Assembly (NCBI RefSeq): GCF_026309355.1
Contig: NZ_JAPJZK010000004.1
Span: forward strand, 1 to 64,000
Origin: Spartinivicinus marinus
GTDB taxonomy: Bacteria > Pseudomonadota > Gammaproteobacteria > Pseudomonadales > Zooshikellaceae
Reading direction: 5' to 3'
DNA length: 64,000 nucleotides
Numbering within the stretch: the first letter of the stretch is position 1; the number at the start of each line of letters is the position of its first letter. Positions 26,901 through 35,856 of the stretch are shown piece after piece. The notes under the pieces are model-generated. The model worked only from the letters and a program-made list of their open reading frames with translations. It ran no database searches and had not been told where the DNA came from. The translations under genes were made by a program, and so were the position numbers.

Positions 26901-29900
26901 GTGCGTAGTTAGGGCGAGTAATGGTTTTTAACAGACCATTTTGTTCAGCGCCGTAATAGGCATAATGGGTTGTTACTCCATCTGCTTGTTTTTCCCACAG
27001 CACTCGGTTAAGCAGATCATAACGACTTTCTGATACACGGTTGCTGGGGTCTATGGTTTTAATTAAGCGGTTACTGGCATCATATTCATAATGCACACTG
27101 TAGCCGTCTGGGTTGGTGCTTTTAACAATATTGCCAGTGGCATCATGTTCATAGCGTACTGTGGCACCTGCATGATTATAGGTCGCTAACAAACGGTTAG
27201 CTTTGTTGTATTGGTGTACCGTTTGATCAGCAACATTTGGCTGACCACTTTGCTCATCTAGCAGCATTAAGCTATTACCCAGTGGCAAGCCACTTTTGTC
27301 ATAGCTGTAATACCACCAGTTACCAAAACGATCTTTACTGCGGGTTAATTGGCCAATTTGGTTGTATTCACTATGCAGCGGATAGTAAGCCTCATCATAA
27401 CCTTTAATTAATTTGCCGCGTTTGTCGTATTCAAGGGTAAAGGGGCCATCAAATTCATCATCAGCAATGACACCATCACCATTTTTGTCCCCAAAGTGCT
27501 GGACAGTAACTGGATAAGCCCCTGTGACTTTATTTACCTTGTCTTCATACTGGTACAAGCTGTATGGACCACTATCAGGCTGGGTAAAATCACGCACTTG
27601 TCGACTGATTTTTAAGGTGCCATTGGGGTAATAAACATTGCGGCTCCAGCTTAAGATATGACTGCTATAGGCACCTGGTGATTCTGGGTTAAATGGTGTG
27701 TTATGAACTAAACTGGCTGCGGAGGATTTAAAGGTGACTAAATCGGTTAAATTACCGTGTTGATCATAAACATGCCGTTGGTAATGCCCTGCCGCATTTT
27801 TCACTAAACCTGGTTGACCAAACCCATTATGATCAAAGCTTTCGACAATAGCCTCAGAAGGCAATATCGTTTTGGCGTTATTGCCTTGCCCGTCGTATTC
27901 ATACCGCGTTAAATACCCCATTGGATTATAATAATGTGTCATTAAATACGGGTTATTCGGGTTTTCGTATTTATACTCATGCACCCCACCATTGTGATCA
28001 ATGGTTTTTATTCGCATCCCCTCTTTATTGAAAAAATAATGCTCTGTGTGCCCTCGCTCATTGGTAAATACCGATTCACGCCGGAAAGGGTTATAGGCAA
28101 AATGGGCCGTATTACCTACTGCATTATAATGGCGAGAAACCTTACCATTGGCATAATATTCAAACGTCATTTGATAGCCATTGGCATAAGCAAATGACTT
28201 CATCGCATGGTGCAAATAAGGGCCGTCTTCTTTACCATAATAGGTATAGGTTGTGGCCGGTTCTTCACCACTTAACGGGTTGTAATAAGTGGTTAATTCC
28301 CCAGTTTCATCATTATATTGGTAGCGGTATTCATTACCCGTCCAATCTTTTAATACCGATAAACGTTTTTGATTGTTATAAGTAAACGTGAGCTGTCGTC
28401 CATCAGGGTCAGTCACCATACTTAAACGATTGTCTTTGTATTGTAAGGTAAGCTTATTGCCATGACGGTCAACAATCGCTACCAGCTGGGCTACCTCACC
28501 TGCTTTACCTGGTACATTGCTAAAGTGGTAAGCCAGGCCGCTTTTTTCGGTTAAAACAAAATACCCATTTTCCCTGTTTTTCTGGCGAGTAAAAGTAAAA
28601 TAAAACCCATCAGGTATACCTGCTACACCGGATGCTAATTCAATGGTTCCATCAAACCTAAACGCTGTTGTTGGTACTTTAATAAATTTCTTACCGTCCA
28701 TACCATCAGACCAAACAATGGTATCAACTTTGCCATTGGCATCATCATCTAAAAATAATAAATAGTGGTTAAAACTGTGGGTCCAGCCATAGCCCAAGGG
28801 GCCATCTTCCCGTGCCAGGCTATTATAAGAACGCTTGAACACAACCGGCATACCACGGGCAGGTAAATTCAGATCAGTTTCATGGTGATACATATTACCC
28901 GTCACCATATTCACTGGATCGCCCGCCCAGGTGGATAACATGTTACCCCCTAACGACACAACAGAATTAACCGTATGTAAAATATCCAGGGTTTTATTAA
29001 ACGTATTAAGTGCAGACTCAACCCCATAATGATTATTGACACTCAAACTGGAGGCTAAAAAAGTAACTGCATTTAAACCAAAACCAGAGTCTGGGTTATA
29101 ACGATTAATATTCCAGTTAACATTGACATTCCAGCTGGGTGGACGAGGTGGTGGTGAAGGTGGTTTTAGGGTATAGCCACCATCGTATGGGCCGATGGCA
29201 AATTGAGCTTCTTTTGAACTTAACCTAGCAAACGCAGCACCATAAAAACCTTTGTAATCAACAGCTGCCTTATTCAGGTATAATACAGTATCAGGTTTCT
29301 GAGCAGTCTCATAAAAATAGTGTATATGCCTAACATCATAACAAGGCTTTTCTCTATAATAATTATAACAACCTTGACAGGAAATATTACCGCCTTCCTC
29401 CCTTCTACTAAGCTTTGGAAAAAGAAATATTTCTCCATGCCTAGCAAATATTTCACATCTTAGAACCCTAAGACACTTTAAACAACTATTAATAACCGAC
29501 GAATCAATTATACTTGCCAATTCGAATTGCTGATCAATTTTTATAAGATTATTTCCTTGATCAACCGAGTACTGCAACGCACTCACCGTACTTAAGGTTT
29601 CCCTTAAAATAGTTTCCTGCCAGATATAACTCTCATAAAACGAGCTGGCTGCGCCTACTGTATAAAAAATATTTTTATCGAGCTGGCCAAATTGGTTATC
29701 AATGGGGCTTGATACCATACCCGGTGCATCAATAATAAAATTATCTGAATTAATGGCGTAAGGCAGGTCAAATAGGTACTTAATATCGGCTCTGGTTCGA
29801 GTCAGTGCCATATGGTACTGGCCGTTATTTAAGCCGTTGGCCAGGGCAGCGATAGCTTCGCCTTCCTTTTCTACATAGTGCATGTACTTCAATAGCACGA

Positions 29901-31860
29901 CATCCAAAAAGTCACCTACTACCGCATCGGTATGCTCCCAAGGCGCTGACTGGTATTGAAAAATATTGGTGAGCAGGTTTTTTACCCGCGCTTGCAGCAG
30001 CTTATCAGACGCTTGTCGGGCATATCCCTGCAGGGCATACACATCAAGTAAGGTAATACCGTCAAACTCATCCGACGCAAACACCCCGTCTTTCGATAGA
30101 TTTTCCAGGGTTATTTTGGCGTAGGTAAAATTGTCACCCTCACATAAATTGAGTTGTGGCTGATTAATCAGGGTGATGGGTTTGCCATATACATTCAACA
30201 CCGGTTTGACAGTTAACTGGGTAGGACAAGCTAATGCCTCACTTTTACCTGCCCGCCAGTTATCCAACCGTTGTTGTGTTGCTGCATCTACACCTGCAAA
30301 GTTCAAGGTAAGCCGGCTACGAGCCATATCAATTAAATTAACCGTTGCAAGGTGGGTATCGTTTAACGACACTTTTAGCTTTAATCGATAAGCATCAGGT
30401 ATTGCTGCAATGGCTGACTGATTGGTGCCTTGCCATTGAGTAAAACGTTTCACTTTATAAGGTAAGGTGGTTGGCAACGCTTCCAGTTTTAAAGGCATTA
30501 ATTCCCAACGGTCCATCACCTGGTCCAGCGTAATATTAGGATCTTCTGCCCGTACCTGGGTTAATACCGCCTCTTGATAATATTCCAGCGGGGTTTTTAT
30601 AGTGCGTTTAGAGACATATTGCTCAAAATCAAACTTCACCTCATGTTTTTTAGTCGCTGGAATATGCTTGCGGTATTTAAAGCTACTGTCCAGCGCTAAC
30701 CAGCGGTAACTGTCGGCTGTTTCTGATTGGCCACGGTCTTTACCATAAGGAAGGCAGGTTTCAACCCACACATGGCTCATGGCTATACTGCGAGTTAGAT
30801 AAAATGTTTCGCCTTCATCTGTGTACAAGGTCATGGTATTCAATAGCTGTTTAGCACCCTGCAAGGTCGCCATTTTCAACCAACCAGTATGGGTTTTGGC
30901 GGCTTCTAAAAAGATTTCCCCTTTGACATAGCGAGCGGGATAACCGGATGCACGCAATAAAGCAATTAGCAAAGTGGCATGCTCCATCGCATTACCCTTC
31001 TCTGCTAATAAGGTGGTTGGTGCATCTTTGGTGATGCCGGGGCGTGGCTCAAACTCAACCTGGTTAGTGACATATTCCAGTATTTGTTTAGGTGAGTGAT
31101 TTAGTTGTTTTGCGAGGGCTTTGATACGCTCATCTATCACTACCTCATTAGTCGCAGCCAAATCCTGAGCCTGTTGGGAGTCATTACCGGCATAACACTG
31201 AGCCAATAATTCTTCACGAGCAGATACCGGTTCAGGTGCCGTTGCCTCTGCCCTATAGGCTGGTGAATGGGTAAAGCCATTTGCAGTAACATCATAAACA
31301 AACGGCTGTTGGCGTACTTGCTGCCACTTGGCAATTAACGCATGAGTTTCATTAATTGCAATAAGTTGATCTTCTCGGTTATCAGCCGATTGAATCTGTT
31401 GTAATTGTTTTATTAATTGTTGATAACGCTCAGACACCTGTTGATTAAAAGTCACTTGTTCTTCATTGTCTGCAGCCACTGCATGACTGCCCCGGGCTCC
31501 TGATAATGTTGGCTGAAATTGCTGCTGCCAAGTAGTCTGTAATGATTGCCACTGCGTTAATTCACTATCCAATGATGAAGTGGGTGAGCTATCAAATAAA
31601 CGACGAATACGGCCTGTTAAACCACCGTGATTTTCCAGGTTATTTTTGGTTTCCACTAACGTTTTGGTGGTTACTTCCAACTGTTGGTCAATGGCGGCTT
31701 GTAATTCAGCTAAATTATCTTCCCGAGTAAAGCTGTTTAATACCGGTAAATACGCTTCACTGGGAATGGGGACTGTATTTTCAATGGCTGATAAATTAAG
31801 CGTAAGCAGGCTTAATGAGAAAGCCATGCTATGAAGTAATGTGCGGCTACTGCGCTTCAT
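23977..31860 (-). CDS. Giant secreted RHS-repeat polymorphic toxin with HINT domain
   Basis: 2627 residues. Sec signal peptide (MKRSSRTLLHSMAFSLSLLT) then a glutamine-rich helical region to about 190. Residues 255-395 are transglutaminase-like: EKGNAMEHATLLIALLRASG and YPARYVKGE, with H in SHVWVETC (about 360) and D in WLALDSSFK (about 387), but methionine or alanine where the catalytic cysteine should be. A cysteine-rich insert (about 790-835) and a proline run (about 905) precede DUF6531 (GDPVNMVTGNMYHHETDLNL, about 978). YD/RHS repeats run to the core end near 2250 (YFRNRYYDPEIGRF, YAYVMNNPVMNVDPWG). HINT spans about 2379-2522 (CCFAAGTPVLTEDG to AFVHN), then a 104-residue tip. There is no PAAR or VgrG part, so it is not a T6SS form. 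Confidence 0.88.
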   Translation of the reverse strand: MKRSSRTLLHSMAFSLSLLTLNLSAIENTVPIPSEAYLPVLNSFTREDNLAELQAAIDQQLEVTTKTLVETKNNLENHGGLTGRIRRLFDSSPTSSLDSELTQWQSLQTTWQQQFQPTLSGARGSHAVAADNEEQVTFNQQVSERYQQLIKQLQQIQSADNREDQLIAINETHALIAKWQQVRQQPFVYDVTANGFTHSPAYRAEATAPEPVSAREELLAQCYAGNDSQQAQDLAATNEVVIDERIKALAKQLNHSPKQILEYVTNQVEFEPRPGITKDAPTTLLAEKGNAMEHATLLIALLRASGYPARYVKGEIFLEAAKTHTGWLKMATLQGAKQLLNTMTLYTDEGETFYLTRSIAMSHVWVETCLPYGKDRGQSETADSYRWLALDSSFKYRKHIPATKKHEVKFDFEQYVSKRTIKTPLEYYQEAVLTQVRAEDPNITLDQVMDRWELMPLKLEALPTTLPYKVKRFTQWQGTNQSAIAAIPDAYRLKLKVSLNDTHLATVNLIDMARSRLTLNFAGVDAATQQRLDNWRAGKSEALACPTQLTVKPVLNVYGKPITLINQPQLNLCEGDNFTYAKITLENLSKDGVFASDEFDGITLLDVYALQGYARQASDKLLQARVKNLLTNIFQYQSAPWEHTDAVVGDFLDVVLLKYMHYVEKEGEAIAALANGLNNGQYHMALTRTRADIKYLFDLPYAINSDNFIIDAPGMVSSPIDNQFGQLDKNIFYTVGAASSFYESYIWQETILRETLSTVSALQYSVDQGNNLIKIDQQFELASIIDSSVINSCLKCLRVLRCEIFARHGEIFLFPKLSRREEGGNISCQGCYNYYREKPCYDVRHIHYFYETAQKPDTVLYLNKAAVDYKGFYGAAFARLSSKEAQFAIGPYDGGYTLKPPSPPPRPPSWNVNVNWNINRYNPDSGFGLNAVTFLASSLSVNNHYGVESALNTFNKTLDILHTVNSVVSLGGNMLSTWAGDPVNMVTGNMYHHETDLNLPARGMPVVFKRSYNSLAREDGPLGYGWTHSFNHYLLFLDDDANGKVDTIVWSDGMDGKKFIKVPTTAFRFDGTIELASGVAGIPDGFYFTFTRQKNRENGYFVLTEKSGLAYHFSNVPGKAGEVAQLVAIVDRHGNKLTLQYKDNRLSMVTDPDGRQLTFTYNNQKRLSVLKDWTGNEYRYQYNDETGELTTYYNPLSGEEPATTYTYYGKEDGPYLHHAMKSFAYANGYQMTFEYYANGKVSRHYNAVGNTAHFAYNPFRRESVFTNERGHTEHYFFNKEGMRIKTIDHNGGVHEYKYENPNNPYLMTHYYNPMGYLTRYEYDGQGNNAKTILPSEAIVESFDHNGFGQPGLVKNAAGHYQRHVYDQHGNLTDLVTFKSSAASLVHNTPFNPESPGAYSSHILSWSRNVYYPNGTLKISRQVRDFTQPDSGPYSLYQYEDKVNKVTGAYPVTVQHFGDKNGDGVIADDEFDGPFTLEYDKRGKLIKGYDEAYYPLHSEYNQIGQLTRSKDRFGNWWYYSYDKSGLPLGNSLMLLDEQSGQPNVADQTVHQYNKANRLLATYNHAGATVRYEHDATGNIVKSTNPDGYSVHYEYDASNRLIKTIDPSNRVSESRYDLLNRVLWEKQADGVTTHYAYYGAEQNGLLKTITRPNYALKDKSNNVLPLRNTHFEYDTLGQVIKVTDSAGRTTLTDYDELGRVVRVVQPVYEDDLLKQVRPVTHHHYDSLSRLIAVYAGHTNAAADRSQDNVKLQMTYTYDDFGRMLSKTDALNNTWRYSYNERGQIQTSTDAKGQQSTYSYYPSGLLKSEEHQSVEDDSLSTVANYQYDKQGQLQSVSSNNESYAFAYDEQHRLKVKVNNQSAKKGIQYFYSPGGKLLKQINNDGVAVHYAYDDAGRLTGIQGVRADSIQYMYETSGRLKYALYPNGIKMHYTYNRDGSINRIYIKRQETDKPEKIISQLIYEYDDHGQLTRKTHQVPNGKTITDFYSYDGLGRLSKVEGTDNNLKYQLSYDPFGNRRYFATAKEKHVYTHNALHQVLKMHKGSTDGELIRQFAYDKNGNLIEKKYGENSLTFTYNALDQLVKASYNGQWLSQYLYDYAGQRVTRAALTASGVNIQRYFYSGGQIHGIYDQAWQSRGFYAYAGLDQPEMMITPNNTNFFHQDALGSVVAYTDWKGDLESWAAYEPWGDILAKSESMNSLFGFAGREPENTGLIYFRNRYYDPEIGRFTQADPMGFVDGVNRYAYVMNNPVMNVDPWGTWTKGAATNMTGWKYFGYGMDFAGHLFLDEFMKERQPGTWGDFTVGAMKKSYQMANDVFALTPQGMMMGRILPDVQITPQERGGAQSLQALSLFGGIAKLGQTTVSRASSTLASKLASHTSFLKKCTCCFAAGTPVLTEDGPQAIETVEVGQKVYSKNPETGEVALKPVTDRILTEGKPLYALVVKNAKGIEETIEVTDNHPFWVKGKGWVDSAKLEPGMIVEAYQNKTLEVISLTPLHRIEDTYNLTVADFNTYFAGEQQAFVHNMKCDCLNTVSIFKAPQRGKGADQYNNGYNTKDFCDGDQCAYFAKDKSLAEDYAKHYGEGVIELKVPQEVYESRLKIYEYKYQGGSQIELPIPHSEFDILNSVERIWHK

Positions 31861-31910
31861 TGCAATATCTCATGTGTTAAATTTTAATTTTTTTATTTGT
31901 GTTTGGCTTG

Positions 31911-33671
31911 CTACAACAGGTAATCCAACACAATCTGTAAAGCAGGTTCATGTACGGCTGGATGGCGTTTTTGTTTTACTTCTTCTCCATCCTGAATACC
32001 GTCATTATCCGTATCGGCTAACCTGGGATTTGACTGCCATTGATATTCCTGCAGGTTATTCAGCTGATCTTGATCGGGGTCTTGTTTAGCATCTGCCGGG
32101 TTATTGGGATTAAGCCGGTAGCGTACCTCAAAGCCGTCTGGCATCTGATCATGATCACTGTCATTGATAAAGGGCTGAGTTGCTGACCAGTATTCCTCTA
32201 CATGGGTTAAGCCATCTGTATCCGTATCTTCCAATGCATCAGCGGGGTTAAAATCATTTAAGTGATGGTTGGCTTCAAAGCGTGCCAGCATATAATCATT
32301 ATCATTGTCTGCCTCTGGCGAAGACACATACACAGGAACAGACACTACCTGCCGTGAGCCATCTGCCAGCTCAATAATGTAGATCCGCATGTATAAGCCT
32401 GGTTGTGACAACACTCCATTTGTTGTGGGTACTTCTGTGACCACTTGAACCACCTTCCCACCTAATGGGTCAAGCGCAGGTAATTGACTGCCAGCTAACA
32501 CACTCACCATTTTTAATCGAGTTTGAACCACGCCATTACTCTCTGGCTGATAAATAGCGGGTGGATCATATTTATTAGCATCACGGCCCACTGCCGCTTC
32601 AAGACTATCGGGTAACCAGTCGTCATCCGTATTTTTTAGAATGATACCGTCTGTATCCAATGCGTTAACCACCAGTGCAGTGATTAATACATCATTTTTC
32701 CAGCTACCATTTGACTGCATTTGTTGTATTAAATAATCCCGCCCTTTTTTCAAGGTATCGGTAAATAGCAAAGGCTCCGGGTGAAACGCCTTAAATACCT
32801 GTAGTGTTAATAACACTTCAGCGGTTTCATAAATAGCCAGGTTAGGGGTATCCGTAATTGCCCCGGATGCTTGCTGATGGCTTGCTAGCCACAAAGCACC
32901 CGCTTTTGCGTAATTACCGTAATTGGGTAGATAACCTTTTTCCCGTTCTTCAGCTGTTTTATAGCGCACAATCACCGAGTGCATAAAACGAGCAGCATAA
33001 GCCGTTGGTAAGACTTTTTCTGGCGTTTTTTTACCATGAAAAATATCGGCATATCCCCAACCATGACCCTTAGGATCAGTAAAATGACCTGGGGTGTCAG
33101 TGTGTTGAAGCGCCTGGAATGGATACGCATAATAACGGGAAATAGCCATATCATTATAATTACCAGAAGCCATCATGGCTAAGCCACTCAGTGCTGTATC
33201 AATTAACGTGGTTTGAAAACGAGGCTTAACCGACCAGGTATAAGCATCCTGCCATTTATCTCCTACTTGAAAGGACACAGTTCGCTTTAATGTTTTTAGC
33301 TTATTAATAAGGGAATAGGGTATTGCAGCCGTTTTTTTCAGTACGACTATTTGTCGAGCCAATGTGGCTGCATCTTCTCCTGGGTGATTGGCCAACCAAG
33401 TCACCGCCCGTTGATACTCAATACTTCTAATGTGGTGGTGATAGAGCGCATCAACAGCAGCTGTTGTCAAATGAATCGCTTCAGCTCCTTCTCCCCAACT
33501 ACCATCACGTTTTTGTTGAGATAATAAATACCCCAAACCCTGCTCAATTTGGGTTTGATAAGGGTTTGTTAATTCGTTATTGGGTTCTTCTGCTTGCAGT
33601 GAGCCAGTACTGGCAAAAAAACAGGCACAGCAGAACGCCGCCAACGGCTTCAAACGAAACATTGGCTTCAT
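31911..33671 (-). CDS. Secreted alpha/alpha-toroid protein with calcium-binding TSP3 repeats
   Basis: 586 residues. A signal peptide (MKPMFRLKPLAAFCCACFFA) ends at SLQA before EE. Residues 38-340 form prenyltransferase/squalene-cyclase-like toroid repeats: GLGYLLSQQKRDGSWGEGAE, then TTLIDTALSGLAMMASGNYN, then YLIQQMQSNGSWKNDVLITA, with the QxxDGSW repeat signature but no terpene-cyclase DxDD. Residues about 380-445 are beta-rich. From 447 on come thrombospondin type 3 repeats: DTDTDGLTHVEEYW, DSDHDQMPDGFEVR, DPDQDQLNNLQEY, DTDNDGIQDGEE. It lies 50 bp before the RHS gene in the same direction. It is probably an extracytoplasmic partner of the RHS protein. Confidence 0.75.
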   Translation of the reverse strand: MKPMFRLKPLAAFCCACFFASTGSLQAEEPNNELTNPYQTQIEQGLGYLLSQQKRDGSWGEGAEAIHLTTAAVDALYHHHIRSIEYQRAVTWLANHPGEDAATLARQIVVLKKTAAIPYSLINKLKTLKRTVSFQVGDKWQDAYTWSVKPRFQTTLIDTALSGLAMMASGNYNDMAISRYYAYPFQALQHTDTPGHFTDPKGHGWGYADIFHGKKTPEKVLPTAYAARFMHSVIVRYKTAEEREKGYLPNYGNYAKAGALWLASHQQASGAITDTPNLAIYETAEVLLTLQVFKAFHPEPLLFTDTLKKGRDYLIQQMQSNGSWKNDVLITALVVNALDTDGIILKNTDDDWLPDSLEAAVGRDANKYDPPAIYQPESNGVVQTRLKMVSVLAGSQLPALDPLGGKVVQVVTEVPTTNGVLSQPGLYMRIYIIELADGSRQVVSVPVYVSSPEADNDNDYMLARFEANHHLNDFNPADALEDTDTDGLTHVEEYWSATQPFINDSDHDQMPDGFEVRYRLNPNNPADAKQDPDQDQLNNLQEYQWQSNPRLADTDNDGIQDGEEVKQKRHPAVHEPALQIVLDYLL

Positions 33672-33706
33672 GTCATTACCTAATTTTTTAATGAATTAAA
33701 CGTAAA

Positions 33707-34051
33707 TCAGTTTTTGACGGCAATCTGGTCAATCACACATGTTGTTGCTGTTTGATTGAAGATCAGATCCACTGGCTGTTTAGTTTTTTGAGAAGATAAA
33801 AGTGCAGTAAATTGCTCCCTGAAATTAGGGTTATCTTGTTTGGTAAGTTGTACCTGTTGCTCCGAAGTACTACATTTTAAAGCGGATAATGAATCAGATA
33901 AAACAACATCAATATTACCGCTGCGACTAATATTAATTGATTGGATAGCAGCTTTTTGACATGAATAGTTGGTACACTCCCCTGCTAAGGTAGTGGATGA
34001 TAACTGAGTAGATAGCAGGAAAACTGCAGTTAAAATATAATTCCTTTTCAT
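33707..34051 (-). CDS. Small secreted protein upstream of the toroid gene
   Basis: 114 residues with a clear signal peptide (MKRNYILTAVFLLSTQLSST, cleavage near TLAGE) and a beta-rich mature part: CTNYSCQKAAIQSINISRSG, then NIDVVLSDSLSALKCSTSEQ and TATTCVIDQIAVKN. Four cysteines could form two disulfides. It lies 35 bp before the toroid gene on the same strand, so it starts the secreted module. No family recognised. Confidence 0.6.
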   Translation of the reverse strand: MKRNYILTAVFLLSTQLSSTTLAGECTNYSCQKAAIQSINISRSGNIDVVLSDSLSALKCSTSEQQVQLTKQDNPNFREQFTALLSSQKTKQPVDLIFNQTATTCVIDQIAVKN

Positions 34052-34231
34052 AATACACCTAGTAATTAATTCTTTAATAAACGATCCAATGTCTACTGCT
34101 TAAAGACCTGGTTATTATAGTTCACCTGCCGCTGACAATATCAGGTGAAATCCTTCACTATTGTAAGACAACTTACTACTAAATACTCCATGTCTTACTT
34201 CACCACAGGTATAGTGAAACTAAGTAAATAT

Positions 34232-34474
34232 TTATAAATTAAGTATCGCTTCTGCTTTCGACAAATTTTTTTCTCTTTTTAATGCAAAGTAAGCATGCAT
34301 TAATTCTTCATGCCTTTTATTGCACGTTGCATGGTATGACAAAAGACCTAGCGTTAAGCTATTACCTTGTTTGATAGGCTGTTTTTGCTCTTCTGCTTTT
34401 AATTCGTCTAAGATCCACTTTAGTAGAGTCGACGAACAACGCTCTGAATTATTTCCCTGACATACAAACTTCAC
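34232..34474 (-). CDS. Small hypothetical protein
   Basis: 80 residues, charged and helical: RCSSTLLKWILDELKAEEQK, then GNSLTLGLLSYHATCNKRHE and ELMHAYFALKREKNLSKAEA. No signal peptide or membrane span. It precedes the secreted module by 180 bp. Not recognised; could be a regulator of the module, but nothing in the sequence proves it. Confidence 0.45.
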   Translation of the reverse strand: MKFVCQGNNSERCSSTLLKWILDELKAEEQKQPIKQGNSLTLGLLSYHATCNKRHEELMHAYFALKREKNLSKAEAILNL

Positions 34475-34626
34475 TTAATACTATCCCTTTAATTACTGTC
34501 CAAGTAAATATTAAATTAAATAAATCTATACATTTTAAATGTACAAAACTATAAATTACTTATACCTACAAAGCCCATTTGACAGAAAGTCATAGCATTC
34601 TCTTTCTATCAAGCAGCAGAAAACAT

Positions 34627-34718
34627 TAGCTATATCTTTGTTGCCGAAAAATATAGCTAATACAAATGATATCGATGCTTTTCGAGAGATTTAAAGCGCT
34701 TCTATGCGTATGCTTTAA
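34627..34718. promoter_or_regulatory. Two inverted repeats in 680-bp gap
   Basis: TTAGCTATAT (34627-34636) and ATATAGCTAA (34652-34661) form a perfect 10-bp repeat. TTAAAGC (34691-34697) and GCTTTAA (34712-34718) form a second, and its 21-bp interior matches 18 of 21 positions of the inner hairpin at 19961-19981. The gap lies between two divergent operons and has no convincing gene. Confidence 0.5.
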
Positions 34719-34855
34719 TTTACTCTCACATCAATCCACTACTATCCGCACTACTTTAAAATCAGACTCATAAAATAGTCTTCAGGAGTGGTATTTACCT
34801 TGTCGCTTATATACATCAGTATAATTACACAACTTACTAAACAACGCAATACTAA

Positions 34856-34882
34856 ATCCCGCATATCGGGATATTAATCCCG
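34856..34882. promoter_or_regulatory. Three overlapping ATCCCG/CGGGAT arms
   Basis: ATCCCG (34856-34861), CGGGAT (34867-34872) and ATCCCG (34877-34882) with 5- and 4-base gaps allow two mutually exclusive hairpins or two overlapping dimer sites. Located about 270 bp before the sensory operon, it is a candidate response-regulator site or attenuator. Confidence 0.45.
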
Positions 34883-35154
34883 ACCACCTTTATTCATAGA
34901 ACACTTTTCATTTTACAAATGCAGTAAAACTCATGGTTTAAAGTCGGCACAAAGTAAGTAGGCAATCACATTTATTTCTGTGTGGTTTTCTTTCTATTTA
35001 TATCTGATAAAATCTCGACATTAAGAATCTTAAAAGGCACGATCAAAAGAATAAGTTAAGTGTTTTATTCTTTGACCAAGTAGCATTCAAAATACGTTAA
35101 TGCTAACCAAATTCGTTATGGGTGCCAGAGCAAGTATATGAAGTGAGTAAAATA

Positions 35155-35856
35155 ATGAATAACGTTCTAGATGATGTATACGAAATAAACAAAGCTTTTA
35201 CTGAAAACTATACCGATGACTTAGACTTCTATTTAGAGTTTTGCACAGACCATACTACACTTGAGTTATTTGCAGGCTATGGGCGTGTAACTAATTTCCT
35301 ATGCCAACACGATGTAGACATAGAATCAGTTGAATTACTTAATGAGTATTCAAAATACATAAAACTCCCCACAAACAGGGTTCATACATGTAATGTGCTA
35401 GATTTTAAACCATTAAGAACATTTGATCGTGTTATAGCAGCCTACAACTCTCTTTGTCTACTAACTAAAGACAAAGATATTATTGCGTTTTTTAAGAACC
35501 TTGATTCTTGGTTAAACAGTGGTGGAATGGCTGTATTTAGCTATTATCATCCAGATTATTGGCACGAAGCAGCAATAGACGCCTTCCAGTACAAGGGCAG
35601 CAATATTACCTATCTACCCTCCTTTGACCTAACAGCTAGAAATCAGAAAAAGGCGAAGTGGACTGATGTGTTCAAAACCGATAACGAACAGCTTTTACTT
35701 GAACACGACATTAGAGTATATGAAAATGCAGCCGACTTGGCTCCATATTTACGGAGTACTGACTTAGATATAATCGATGTAGTTGAAAACTACAATAAAG
35801 ACAAAAGTGAATTGGTAGAACCTGGATGGGTAGACTTCGTTTTAAAGAAAAAGTAG
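35155..35856 (+). CDS. Class I SAM-dependent methyltransferase
   Basis: 233 residues from the ATG at 35155; an in-frame GTG at 35122 has no better ribosome site. Motif I is TTLELFAGYGRVTNFLCQHD near residues 35-54 (ExFxGxGR in place of DxGxGxG). Acidic motif II is IESVELLNEY, then FDRVIAAYNSLCLLTKDK as motif IV, and LDSWLNSGGMAVFSYYHPDY as post-IV. This is the Rossmann-like small-molecule methyltransferase type. It opens a four-gene operon with a binding protein, kinase and regulator, and overlaps the next gene by 31 bp. Substrate unknown. Confidence 0.75.
   Translation: MNNVLDDVYEINKAFTENYTDDLDFYLEFCTDHTTLELFAGYGRVTNFLCQHDVDIESVELLNEYSKYIKLPTNRVHTCNVLDFKPLRTFDRVIAAYNSLCLLTKDKDIIAFFKNLDSWLNSGGMAVFSYYHPDYWHEAAIDAFQYKGSNITYLPSFDLTARNQKKAKWTDVFKTDNEQLLLEHDIRVYENAADLAPYLRSTDLDIIDVVENYNKDKSELVEPGWVDFVLKKK

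Noticed and set aside
23977-31860. RHS protein as a type VI secretion effector
   Set aside because: It has a Sec signal peptide and lacks PAAR, VgrG-linked or pre-PAAR parts, and no T6SS genes are nearby.
31911-33671. Toroid protein as an active squalene-hopene or terpene cyclase
   Set aside because: No DxDD or DDxxD motif, a signal peptide and a TSP3 tail are present, so enzymatic cyclisation is unlikely.
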